Shown here: piece by piece, positions 1 through 5,700 of the stretch | How the letters are laid out: each line of letters starts with the position of its first letter | Position numbering within the stretch: the stretch's first letter is position 1 | Assembly (NCBI GenBank): GCA_964555565.1 | Contig: CAZKTF010000222.1 | Location: forward strand, 1 to 6,042 | Direction of reading: 5' to 3' | Source of the DNA: CAZKTF01 sp964555565 | Lineage (GTDB): Bacteria > Planctomycetota > JAJSAM01 > JAKLKS01 | Length of the DNA: 6,042 nucleotides | The notes under the pieces: model-generated | Told to the model about the DNA's origin: nothing | The model's database searches: none | The model's input: only the letters and a program-made list of their open reading frames with translations | Program-made: the position numbers and the translations under genes

Positions 1-159
1 CCCCCCGAACCGGACAAATCCGTGAGCCCCTATGTCAGGAGGTCTGGACTCGGGCAAGACGCCGGCTCCCTTCGGACGCCCCGCTCGAGGCGCGGGACGT
101 GGGGAGGCGACGGGCGAGGGCGAAGGGGGAGGCGCGCGCGGGGTGGCGCGCGGAATGCA

Positions 160-1266
160 ATGGCGCGGAATCTGGTGGTCTGCTGCGACGGCACGGGCAA
201 CTCCTTCGGGGATCGGAGCACGAACGTCGTCCGCCTCTGCAAGACGCTGGTGCGAGACCCGGACCGGCAGATCGTGTACTACGACCCAGGTGTCGGCACG
301 CTCGGGGACCCGTCGGCGATGACGAGGCTGCGGCGCTTCCTCGCGAAGGCGCTGGACGGCGCGATTGGCAGGACGGTGGGGGACAACGTCGGCGAGGCGA
401 TGCGCTTCCTCTCCGTCCACTATCGGACCGGGGATCGCCTGTTCCTGTTCGGCTTCAGCAGGGGGGCGTACACGGTCCGCGCGCTGGCCGGCATGCTCTG
501 GATGTACGGGCTCCTGGAGAGTGGCAACGAGAACCTCTGGCCGTACCTCTGGCAGATGTACTGCGGGACGGACGAAGAGGCGAGGGACGCGAGGTCGCGT
601 GCGGGTCGGACGAAGGCGAGGCGCTTCCTCATCGCCGACGAGTTCAAGGCGGCGCTCGGGCGCCCGGTGGAAGTCCACTTCATCGGCGCCTGGGACACCG
701 TGAGCTCCGTGGGGTGGTTCTGGGACCCGCTGGCGCTCCCTTTCACCAGGCGCAACCCCGGAGTCCGCCACGTGCGGCACGCCGTGTCCATCGACGAGCG
801 CCGGGCGTTCTTCCGCCAGAACCTCTTCGCCGACGCGGGCGAGGGACAGGACCTGAAGGAGGTCTGGTTCGCAGGGGTCCACTCCGATGTGGGTGGTGGC
901 TACCCGGAGAACGAGGGCGGCCTCGCGACGCACTCTCTCCTGTGGATGCTCCATGAGGCGGAGGCCTCCGGACTCCTCGTCGATCCGGGACGGCGCGCCA
1001 AGGCCCTGCAGGCCGGCTCCGTGGCTGGGGTGGAGGTCCTACACGATTCTCTGGACTGGGCCTGGTCGCCCCTGGAGCGCCTGCCGCGCCTGCGGTGGCG
1101 GGGCCCGCGGAAGGGGCGTCGATGGTCGATGAACCTCGGACACCGGCGCCAGATCCCGGACGGGGCCAGGGTCCATCGCTCTGCCGAGGATCGGTGGAGC
1201 GCGCCGGGCTCCCGCTATCGGCCGAAGAACCGCCCCGGACCGGGGCACTACGTCGTGGAGGAGTAG
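160..1266 (+). CDS. DUF2235-type serine hydrolase (Tle1-like alpha/beta-hydrolase)
   Basis: A 368-residue predicted alpha/beta-hydrolase of the DUF2235 family, which includes the Tle1 phospholipase effectors of type VI secretion. Seen: the family's opening CCDGTGN at residues 8-14; the nucleophile elbow GFSRGAYT at 98-105, with Ser100 as likely nucleophile; GAWDTV at 177-182, with Asp179 as the probable acid; and GVHSDVGGGY at 239-248, with His241 as the probable base. The whole triad is therefore present. There is no signal peptide or membrane segment, so it should be cytoplasmic unless exported by another route. The frame is open to the window's left edge, but the preceding residues are low-complexity Arg/Gly and the family domain begins almost exactly at this ATG, so I chose 160; only a weak GGA lies upstream. 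The HNH-ATPase gene starts 100 bases downstream on the same strand. The family is well supported. Substrate (phospholipid or other ester) and any role in defence are inference. Confidence 0.88.
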   Translation: MARNLVVCCDGTGNSFGDRSTNVVRLCKTLVRDPDRQIVYYDPGVGTLGDPSAMTRLRRFLAKALDGAIGRTVGDNVGEAMRFLSVHYRTGDRLFLFGFSRGAYTVRALAGMLWMYGLLESGNENLWPYLWQMYCGTDEEARDARSRAGRTKARRFLIADEFKAALGRPVEVHFIGAWDTVSSVGWFWDPLALPFTRRNPGVRHVRHAVSIDERRAFFRQNLFADAGEGQDLKEVWFAGVHSDVGGGYPENEGGLATHSLLWMLHEAEASGLLVDPGRRAKALQAGSVAGVEVLHDSLDWAWSPLERLPRLRWRGPRKGRRWSMNLGHRRQIPDGARVHRSAEDRWSAPGSRYRPKNRPGPGHYVVEE

Positions 1267-1335
1267 GGGGTGGTCTCCGGGAGGTGGCGCAGTCCATGGA
1301 GGCCCCGGGCGGCCTGGGACGGATGGACGGGACGT

Positions 1336-1353
1336 CGCGGGTCCTGACCCGCG
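1336..1353. promoter_or_regulatory. Palindrome overlapping the ribosome-binding site of the HNH-ATPase gene
   Basis: Perfect inverted repeat with arms CGCGGGTC (1336-1343) and GACCCGCG (1346-1353) around a central CT. As RNA it would fold as a 7-bp stem with a CCUG loop. The right arm runs directly into the purine-rich Shine-Dalgarno tract GGGAGGGG (1353-1360) that serves the ATG at 1367. It could be an operator for a DNA-binding regulator or a hairpin limiting ribosome access. The repeat is seen; the function is inference, and short GC-rich palindromes arise by chance in such DNA. Confidence 0.4.
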
Positions 1354-1366
1354 GGAGGGGGATCGG

Positions 1367-3604
1367 ATGATCCGGGTCACGAGAGGGAACGCCCCGAAGG
1401 CGCTCTCGAGCGCGGCGGTGCGGCAGTTCCGTGCGGAGGCGCGGAAGTTCTTCTCGGTCCCGCTCCGCCGCCGGAGGCAGCGGAAGTACGCCTTCCCGGT
1501 GGTCTCGCGCGACCGGGACATCCTCGCGGCGCTCGACGCGGCGTTCCACGGGAAGTGCGCGTACTGCGAGTCCTCCGTCAGCGGCGAGTCGCATCCGCTC
1601 GACCACTTCAGACCGAGGCAGGGTGCGATGAACGGGGACGGCGGTTTCAGCCCTGACCACTACTGGTGGCTGGTCCTCGACTGGGAGAACCTCTACCAGT
1701 GCTGCCGGGAGTGCAACCAGTTCAAGGGACAGAGGTTCCCCATCGCGGGCCGGCGGGCGCGCTTCCCGACGAGCGGGGAGGCACTCGCCAGGGAGAGGCC
1801 GCTGCTCCTGGATCCCTGCCGCGACGAGCCCGACGAGCACCTCGTGTTCCAAGAGGACGGTCGGGTCGCCAGCGAGACGGAGCGGGGACAGGTGACGATC
1901 GAGGTCCTGTCGCTCAACCGCCCGGACCTCGTCGAACGGCGCAGGAAGGCGGCCTCCGAGCTCGCAGGTGAGATCGCAAAGGCGAAGAGGGCGCCCTCGG
2001 CGGCCAGGTCCTTGAAGGAAAGGCTCGAGGACCCTGCACAGGGGTTCCTGGGGATGCAGCGGCAGCTCGCGCGGCGCCACGTGCCCCGAGTGGCCCCCAC
2101 ACCCGCGAAGGCGGGTGCCGGGGTGGATCTGCTTGGCGGGTTCCTCGGAGCGCTGTTGGGGGGCGGGGGCGCGGCGGAGAGTGCGACCAAGACGATCGAG
2201 CAGGTGAAACGGGTGTTCTCCGGCTTCCTGAAGCACGAGGAGACCCAGGACGACTACTCCGTCGAGCAGATGGCCGGGGTGAAGAAGCGCCGCGCCTACT
2301 TCCTTCGGACGCGGTTCGTGCGGAGGGTGGAGCTCTACAACGTCAAGGGGATCCGTCAGCTGTCCCTCGACCTGGCAGGACCCCGGGAGCAGTACGCCCC
2401 GTGGACCATGATCCTCGGCGAGAACAGCACCGGGAAGAGCACCCTGCTCCAGGCCGTCGCCCTCGCCCTGGTCGGCGAAAAGGCCCGGAAGGCGCTGCGG
2501 GTGGACCCGGCCTCCTTCGTCCGTCACCGCTGCCGGACGGGGAGCGTCCGCGTGTTCCTGACCGGCCGCAGTAGGCCGTTGGAGCTCGGCTTCCGGGCGG
2601 GGCAGGACGCGTACGGCGGAGGCTCAAGCGAAGCCAAGGTGCTGGTCCTGGCCTACGGGGCCACACGTCTCCTGCCCCGCGTCGGTACACGGGGGGCCGT
2701 CCCCGGGGGCCTCTTCCGGGCCCGGAACCTCTTCAACCCGTTCGTCCCCCTCGTGGACGCCGAGGCCTTCCTCCGCTCGCTTCCGCCAGCCCGGTTCGAC
2801 CTGGCGGCGCGGGCGCTGAAGGACCTGCTCGTGCTGGGTGACCAGGATCGGATCGTCCGCCTGCGCGGGAAGCGGAAGGGGATCGAAGTCCGGATGGGGC
2901 GATCGCGGGCCTCGCTCGCCGAACTGAGCGACGGCTACCAGTCCGTGGTGGCGCTCGCCGTGGACATGATGAGCATCCTGTTCGAGCGGTGGAACGCGAT
3001 GGAGATCGCCGAGGGGATCGTCCTACTCGACGAGCTGGGCGCGCACCTCCACCCGCGGTGGAAGATGGAGGTGGTGGGCCGGCTGCGGCGGATCTTCCCC
3101 CGGGTGCAGTTCATCGTCACCACGCACGATCCCCTCTGCCTGCGGGGACTCGTGAAGGGCGAGGTCGTGGTGATGCGGCGCGACGCGCATGACGAGATCT
3201 ACGCGCTGACGGACCTGCCGTCGCCCGAGGGCCTCCGGGTGGACCAACTCCTGACCTCGGAGCACTTCGGGCTCAGCACGACCGTGGACCCCGATCTCGA
3301 GAGGGCATTCCGGAGGTACTACGAGCTGCTCGCCGCGCGGGATCCCGGCCCGAAGGACCGGCGGGAGCTCGAGGCGCTCAGGAAGGAGCTCGCTGACAAG
3401 CACGTAATGGGAGAGACCCCGCGCGACCGCCTTGTCCTCGAGGCGACGGACGAGGCCCTGGCCAGGCGGCAGACAGAGCGCGCTCCCGAGGAGAGGGAGC
3501 GGCTGAAGGCGCAGGCCAGGGAGAGGCTGAAGGCGATCCTCGAGACCGCCCTCCCGTCCGGGGAGAGGGCGGCGATCCCGCCCTCCGGGGCGGGGGACCC
3601 GTGA
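1367..3604 (+). CDS. HNH nuclease-ATPase fusion, Septu-like (PtuB-PtuA order)
   Basis: A 745-residue two-domain protein, probably a DNA- or RNA-cleaving anti-phage effector gated by its ATPase. HNH domain, about residues 50-200: CAYC at 64-67, DHFRP at 79-83 (catalytic His80), WENLYQCC at 106-113 and CRECN at 113-117. Two Cys pairs should bind zinc, and His80 and Asn108 are likely active-site residues. A charged linker of about 110 residues follows, with a Gly-rich hydrophobic patch near 253-270. ATPase domain, about 315-620: Walker A GENSTGKST at 351-359, an ABC-signature-like LSDGYQS at 520-526, Walker B IVLLDE at 551-556, and a switch histidine in VTTHDP (His587). No TOPRIM domain follows, which argues against OLD or Gabija GajA. 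The C-terminus, from about 640, is highly charged and probably helical. Start: ATG with GGGAGGGG six bases upstream. Its stop overlaps the GTG of the next gene. Septu PtuA and PtuB are normally separate proteins, so the fusion is unusual. Domain calls are strong; the defence role is inferred from family resemblance. Confidence 0.9.
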   Translation: MIRVTRGNAPKALSSAAVRQFRAEARKFFSVPLRRRRQRKYAFPVVSRDRDILAALDAAFHGKCAYCESSVSGESHPLDHFRPRQGAMNGDGGFSPDHYWWLVLDWENLYQCCRECNQFKGQRFPIAGRRARFPTSGEALARERPLLLDPCRDEPDEHLVFQEDGRVASETERGQVTIEVLSLNRPDLVERRRKAASELAGEIAKAKRAPSAARSLKERLEDPAQGFLGMQRQLARRHVPRVAPTPAKAGAGVDLLGGFLGALLGGGGAAESATKTIEQVKRVFSGFLKHEETQDDYSVEQMAGVKKRRAYFLRTRFVRRVELYNVKGIRQLSLDLAGPREQYAPWTMILGENSTGKSTLLQAVALALVGEKARKALRVDPASFVRHRCRTGSVRVFLTGRSRPLELGFRAGQDAYGGGSSEAKVLVLAYGATRLLPRVGTRGAVPGGLFRARNLFNPFVPLVDAEAFLRSLPPARFDLAARALKDLLVLGDQDRIVRLRGKRKGIEVRMGRSRASLAELSDGYQSVVALAVDMMSILFERWNAMEIAEGIVLLDELGAHLHPRWKMEVVGRLRRIFPRVQFIVTTHDPLCLRGLVKGEVVVMRRDAHDEIYALTDLPSPEGLRVDQLLTSEHFGLSTTVDPDLERAFRRYYELLAARDPGPKDRRELEALRKELADKHVMGETPRDRLVLEATDEALARRQTERAPEERERLKAQARERLKAILETALPSGERAAIPPSGAGDP
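3565..3585 (+). promoter_or_regulatory. Hairpin just before the second HNH gene
   Basis: Perfect 8-bp inverted repeat GAGGGCGG / CCGCCCTC with a CGATC loop, inside the last codons of the HNH-ATPase gene and ending 15 bases before the GTG start of the next gene. The G-rich tract at 3587-3596 that must serve as Shine-Dalgarno follows at once. No T-run follows, so it is not a typical terminator. It could tune coupling or slow RNA decay. The structure is seen; the role is inference. Confidence 0.35.
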
Positions 3605-4431
3605 TTCCCGTCGATCGAACGAGCGTCCCCGTCCCCTCGGACCTGGACGGGCCGAATTCGAGGGGGGTGAAGGAGACCGAGAAGGCGATCGAGTTCTACG
3701 GGAAGCCGGTGAACCGGGGGAAGTCGTTCCCGTTCGAGGCCTACGGGCTCCCGACCGTCAAGTCGGGCCTCGATGCCCTGTTCCACGGGAAGTGTGCGTA
3801 CTGCGAGGCGCGCTACGACCGTACGGCCCCCGTAGATGTCGAGCACTACCGCCCCAAGGGGGGCGTGCTCGTGGGGGACAAGCTCCGGAAGCCCGGGTAC
3901 TACTGGCTTGCCGCGCGTTGGGACAACCTGCTCCCCTCGTGCATCGACTGCAACCGGGCCCGGACCCACGAGTTCTCCGACCGCAAGGGCAAGGCCGGGA
4001 AGGCGAACCAGTTCCCCCTGGCCGGGGGTGCCGCCCCGAAGATGGAACCGGGCGCTGAGGCCAGCGAGAAGGCGCTCCTCCTCGATCCCACGCGAGACCC
4101 CCCGCAGGACCACCTCGAGTTCGTCGCGAACGGTACGGTGCGGCCGCGGTTGACGGCCGCGGGAGGCGAGAGCGAGCGCGGGAGCGCGACGATTGGCGTG
4201 TGCGCGCTGCTCCGTCCGAGGCTCTGCCAGGCCCGTTCCGAAGCCGCCAGGCGGGTCCGGCTCCAGGTCGAGCGGGTCCTGAGACAAACGAGGTACGTCG
4301 TGCAGTACCCTGCGGACCCTCAGTTCAAGCGGGATCTCGCGCAAGAGGACGACGAGCTCCGTCGGATGACGAACCCGGACCAGGAGTTCGCGGCGCTCGC
4401 GCGCCAGATCGTGGCTACTGAGCTGGGGTGA
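3601..4431 (+). CDS. HNH endonuclease, PtuB-like, second copy in the operon
   Basis: A 276-residue HNH protein resembling PtuB of Septu and retron-Ec78 modules (the group related to TIGR02646). Seen: FHGKCAYCE at 61-69, EHYRPK at 81-86 (His82 as likely general base), RWDNLLPSC at 106-114 and CIDCN at 114-118 (Cys65, 68, 114 and 117 as zinc ligands, Asn109 and Asn118 conserved), then LLLDPTRD at 159-166 and SERGSATIGV at 191-200. The same motif order and spacing occur in the HNH half of the preceding fusion, so the two are paralogues. After residue 205 there is an Arg-rich, probably helical tail without a recognised domain. Start: GTG at 3601 overlapping the upstream TGA (GTGA), with a G-rich tract four bases before it, so translation is probably coupled and the protein made in proportion to the fusion. 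An in-frame ATG start is not available before the domain. It probably partners the ATPase, giving two HNH centres in one complex; that is inference. Confidence 0.88.
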   Translation: MIPVDRTSVPVPSDLDGPNSRGVKETEKAIEFYGKPVNRGKSFPFEAYGLPTVKSGLDALFHGKCAYCEARYDRTAPVDVEHYRPKGGVLVGDKLRKPGYYWLAARWDNLLPSCIDCNRARTHEFSDRKGKAGKANQFPLAGGAAPKMEPGAEASEKALLLDPTRDPPQDHLEFVANGTVRPRLTAAGGESERGSATIGVCALLRPRLCQARSEAARRVRLQVERVLRQTRYVVQYPADPQFKRDLAQEDDELRRMTNPDQEFAALARQIVATELG

Positions 4432-4470
4432 CGCGCAACTCTCTCCGTTCCTCGGTGACACGGGCGGATG

Positions 4471-4491
4471 TGGGTTCGGTTCTGGGTTCGG
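4471..4491. repeat. Short direct repeat TGGGTTCGG x2
   Basis: Two exact copies of TGGGTTCGG (4471-4479 and 4483-4491), one helical-turn-like step of 12 bases apart, in the gap after the second HNH gene. No clear -10/-35 promoter surrounds them. They could be a paired operator site or chance in GC-rich DNA. Confidence 0.25.
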
Positions 4492-4522
4492 CAATCACAG
4501 ACTCGGCTGGGGTACGCCTCTC

Positions 4523-4717
4523 GTGCGAGACGAGGTGCCGGTGGACCTTTCCCCCGCGGCGATGGAGGGGGTCGCGGCGCTGCTCCGCCGTTTCGCGGAG
4601 CGCACGCCCGAGGTCCGCTACGACCCCCGCCGCGCGCACTGCCCGGCCTGCCCCTACGGGCCGAGGGGGACGGCGCTCTGCCCGATCGAGCGGGCGGCGG
4701 CGCGCCGAGTTGGATAG
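4523..4717 (+). CDS. Small Cys-containing hypothetical protein, likely truncated at the tRNA remnant
   Basis: A 64-residue frame with a GTG start and G/C-ending codons like its neighbours. I do not recognise a family. The C-terminal half has CPAC followed eleven residues later by another Cys (HCPACPYGPRG at residues 39-49, then ALCPIE), suggesting a partial metal-binding knuckle. The N-terminal half looks helical (MEGVAALLRRFAER). No good Shine-Dalgarno precedes the GTG; an in-frame ATG at 4562 is an alternative start. The last codons and the TAG stop lie in the D-loop of the tRNA fragment at 4707-4771, so the natural C-terminus may have been lost when the element boundary formed. It could also be a chance frame in GC-rich DNA. 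Confidence 0.42.
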   Translation: MRDEVPVDLSPAAMEGVAALLRRFAERTPEVRYDPRRAHCPACPYGPRGTALCPIERAAARRVG

Positions 4718-4771
4718 AGCGTCAGGTTCCTAGACCGAAAGTCGGCAGTTCGAGTCTGGCCGGGGATGCCA
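4707..4771 (+). tRNA. Partial tRNA-Arg(CCT) remnant, putative attachment-site scar
   Basis: This stretch follows canonical tRNA numbering from the D-loop to the 3' CCA: D-loop AGTTGGATA, D-stem strand GAGC (4717-4720), anticodon loop TTCCTAG (4726-4732, anticodon CCT), a five-base variable region, T-loop TTCGAGT (4749-4755), acceptor strand CGGGGAT, G73 and an encoded CCA. It is not a working gene. The seven bases that should pair with CGGGGAT are CGGCGGC, positions 10-13 are GCCG rather than GCTC, the anticodon stem has two mismatches (A-C and G-A), and the T-stem has one (G-G). Homology stopping in the D-loop with the 3' part kept is what remains at the far end of an element integrated into a tRNA gene. 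The orientation implies that the element lies to the left. tRNA ancestry is near certain; the att interpretation is inference. Confidence 0.75.
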
Positions 4772-4774
4772 CAA

Positions 4775-4789
4775 GCCCCTGCGGGGGGC
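4775..4789 (+). terminator. Weak stem-loop after the tRNA remnant
   Basis: Arms GCCCC (4775-4779) and GGGGC (4785-4789) with loop TGCGG begin three bases after the CCA. There is no T-tract. It may be a relic of the tRNA's own terminator region carried with the fragment, or chance. Confidence 0.2.
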
Positions 4790-4885
4790 GCGGCAACCTC
4801 CCGCGGCGGTTCCGGACACCACGACGTGACTACATGCGGTACCATTCCCTCCAAGAGAGGCGGAGACCCGGCGGGCATCGGGGGG

Positions 4886-5518
4886 ATGAGCCGCCCGGGA
4901 CTCGCAACTCCCGATCGGGGTACCGTGCCACCGCGCACAAGGTCTCTGAGGATCCCTCCGGAGGTGGGCGGCCTGCTCGACGCCATGAGGGCCTACCTCG
5001 AAGGCGATGCCACGCCCTTCGATGCCTGGAACCGCTGCGGACACCCGGCCCTGGTCCAGGCCCTCCGCGACGCCGGTCACGGAGTCGACCGCGCCGAGGA
5101 GCTCGCGGCCTTCGTGGAGTGCCAGGCCTTCCACACCGCCCGTTCCCATCGTCCCGTTGAGTCGGAGCTCGCCTGGATCGCGACGGTCGTGCGGAACTGC
5201 CTCCACCGCGACAGGCGCCGTGCCGGTCGGACCATTCCCTTGCCCAGTCTGTCCGCCGCACCGGACGCGGAACCCGTCGATACCCTCGGACTCCGGGAGC
5301 GGGTCACACGGGCCGAGGACCTGCGCCTGCGCGCGATCGAGGCCATGAAGGACCCCTACAGGAGAGCCCTCGCCCTCCAGTTCCTCGACGGCCTGACGCG
5401 CGAGGAAGTCCTTGCCCGGCTGGAGGATGAGTTCGGCGTGGGGCGCGAGGGCGGACGGAGGATCCTCCGCCTGGCCCACCGCCGGCTTCACGCCGCGCTC
5501 CGGCCCGACGACGAATGA
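4886..5518 (+). CDS. ECF-type sigma-70-like factor (short, divergent)
   Basis: A predicted 210-residue RNA polymerase sigma factor of extracytoplasmic-function layout. Seen: a region-2-like helix ending in AWIATVVRNCLHRDRRR (residues 96-112), resembling the region 2.3/2.4 pattern; a Pro/Ala/Asp-rich linker (about 115-135); and a region-4-like helix-turn-helix, AIEAMKDPYRRALAL, then LTREEVLARLE and RRILRLAHRRLHAAL (about 150-205), matching the usual LP..R..L.L....L...E.A..L...G.....V...L.RA...L form. No anti-sigma gene or membrane partner is adjacent. Start is uncertain: ATG 4886 has only a G-run touching it, and GTG 4925, GTG 4967 and ATG 4985 are alternatives; the frame also extends upstream to 4766, inside the tRNA fragment, which I reject. 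It probably belongs to the chromosome beyond the putative element. The region-2 match is weak, so it could be another small HTH protein. Confidence 0.55.
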   Translation: MSRPGLATPDRGTVPPRTRSLRIPPEVGGLLDAMRAYLEGDATPFDAWNRCGHPALVQALRDAGHGVDRAEELAAFVECQAFHTARSHRPVESELAWIATVVRNCLHRDRRRAGRTIPLPSLSAAPDAEPVDTLGLRERVTRAEDLRLRAIEAMKDPYRRALALQFLDGLTREEVLARLEDEFGVGREGGRRILRLAHRRLHAALRPDDE

Positions 5519-5636
5519 AGAGTCGCCCCTCATTCCGGGAGGATTCCGGGACTCTCGGAGAATTACGTACCCCCCCGCCCGTTTCGTGACTCAAAGAGGG
5601 TAGAGGGCGCGAGGTGCGCCCGGCCGTGTCTCTGTA

Positions 5637-5658
5637 CGGGCGGGGTTTACCCCGCCCG
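5637..5658. repeat. Palindrome with 10-bp arms and TT centre
   Basis: Arms CGGGCGGGGT (5637-5646) and ACCCCGCCCG (5649-5658) are perfect complements around TT. It would form a very stable cruciform or RNA hairpin on either strand. It is the first of the two core palindromes of the block. Confidence 0.75.
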
Positions 5659-5680
5659 GTCGTTGCCGTTGCCGTTGTAG

Positions 5681-5700
5681 GGGCGGGGCTTGCCCCGCCC
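5681..5700. repeat. Palindrome with 9-bp arms and TT centre
   Basis: Arms GGGCGGGGC (5681-5689) and GCCCCGCCC (5692-5700) around TT. It matches the previous palindrome except at the innermost pair (C-G instead of T-A), a compensatory change that keeps pairing. It is preceded by GTTGTAG and followed by GCCGTTGCC. Confidence 0.75.

Noticed and set aside
133..152. CGCGCG...CGCGCG hairpin before the hydrolase start
   Set aside because: The arms are simple alternating CG repeats that pair in any register; too low in complexity to call a regulatory site.
22..159. N-terminal extension of the hydrolase from a GTG at 22 (frame open to the window edge)
   Set aside because: The 46 extra residues are an Arg/Gly-rich low-complexity run, and the DUF2235 domain starts right after the ATG at 160. 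A real extension cannot be fully excluded without the upstream sequence.
743..2527. 594-codon open frame on the minus strand
   Set aside because: It lies antisense to the C-terminal half of the hydrolase and the N-terminal half of the HNH-ATPase gene, is Pro/Arg-rich and low-complexity, and carries no domain motif. Long antisense frames are expected opposite GC-rich genes.
1367..3604. OLD-family or Gabija GajA nuclease, or a DNA-repair SMC/RecF protein
   Set aside because: There is no TOPRIM domain after the Walker B and switch histidine and no long coiled coil splitting the ATPase, while an HNH domain is fused at the N-terminus, which fits the Septu type better.
1367..4431. Retron-Ec78-type system
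   Set aside because: No reverse transcriptase frame and no msr/msd-like structured RNA were found next to the nuclease-ATPase genes within the window.
3319..4494. 391-codon open frame on the minus strand
   Set aside because: Antisense shadow of the second HNH gene and the ATPase C-terminus; compositionally biased and without motifs.
4707..4771. A functional tRNA-Arg gene
   Set aside because: The 5' acceptor strand and D-stem strand are missing and three stem positions are mismatched, so it cannot fold as a normal tRNA.
4810..4845. Promoter for the sigma-like gene (TACCAT at 4840-4845)
   Set aside because: No -35 element at suitable spacing and a poor -10; not supportable by eye.
4654..4986. 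Minus-strand frames across the tRNA fragment (reading GQTRTADF or RPDSNCRL)
   Set aside because: These peptides are the well-known antisense translation of tRNA sequence, often misannotated as proteins. They support the tRNA call rather than a gene.
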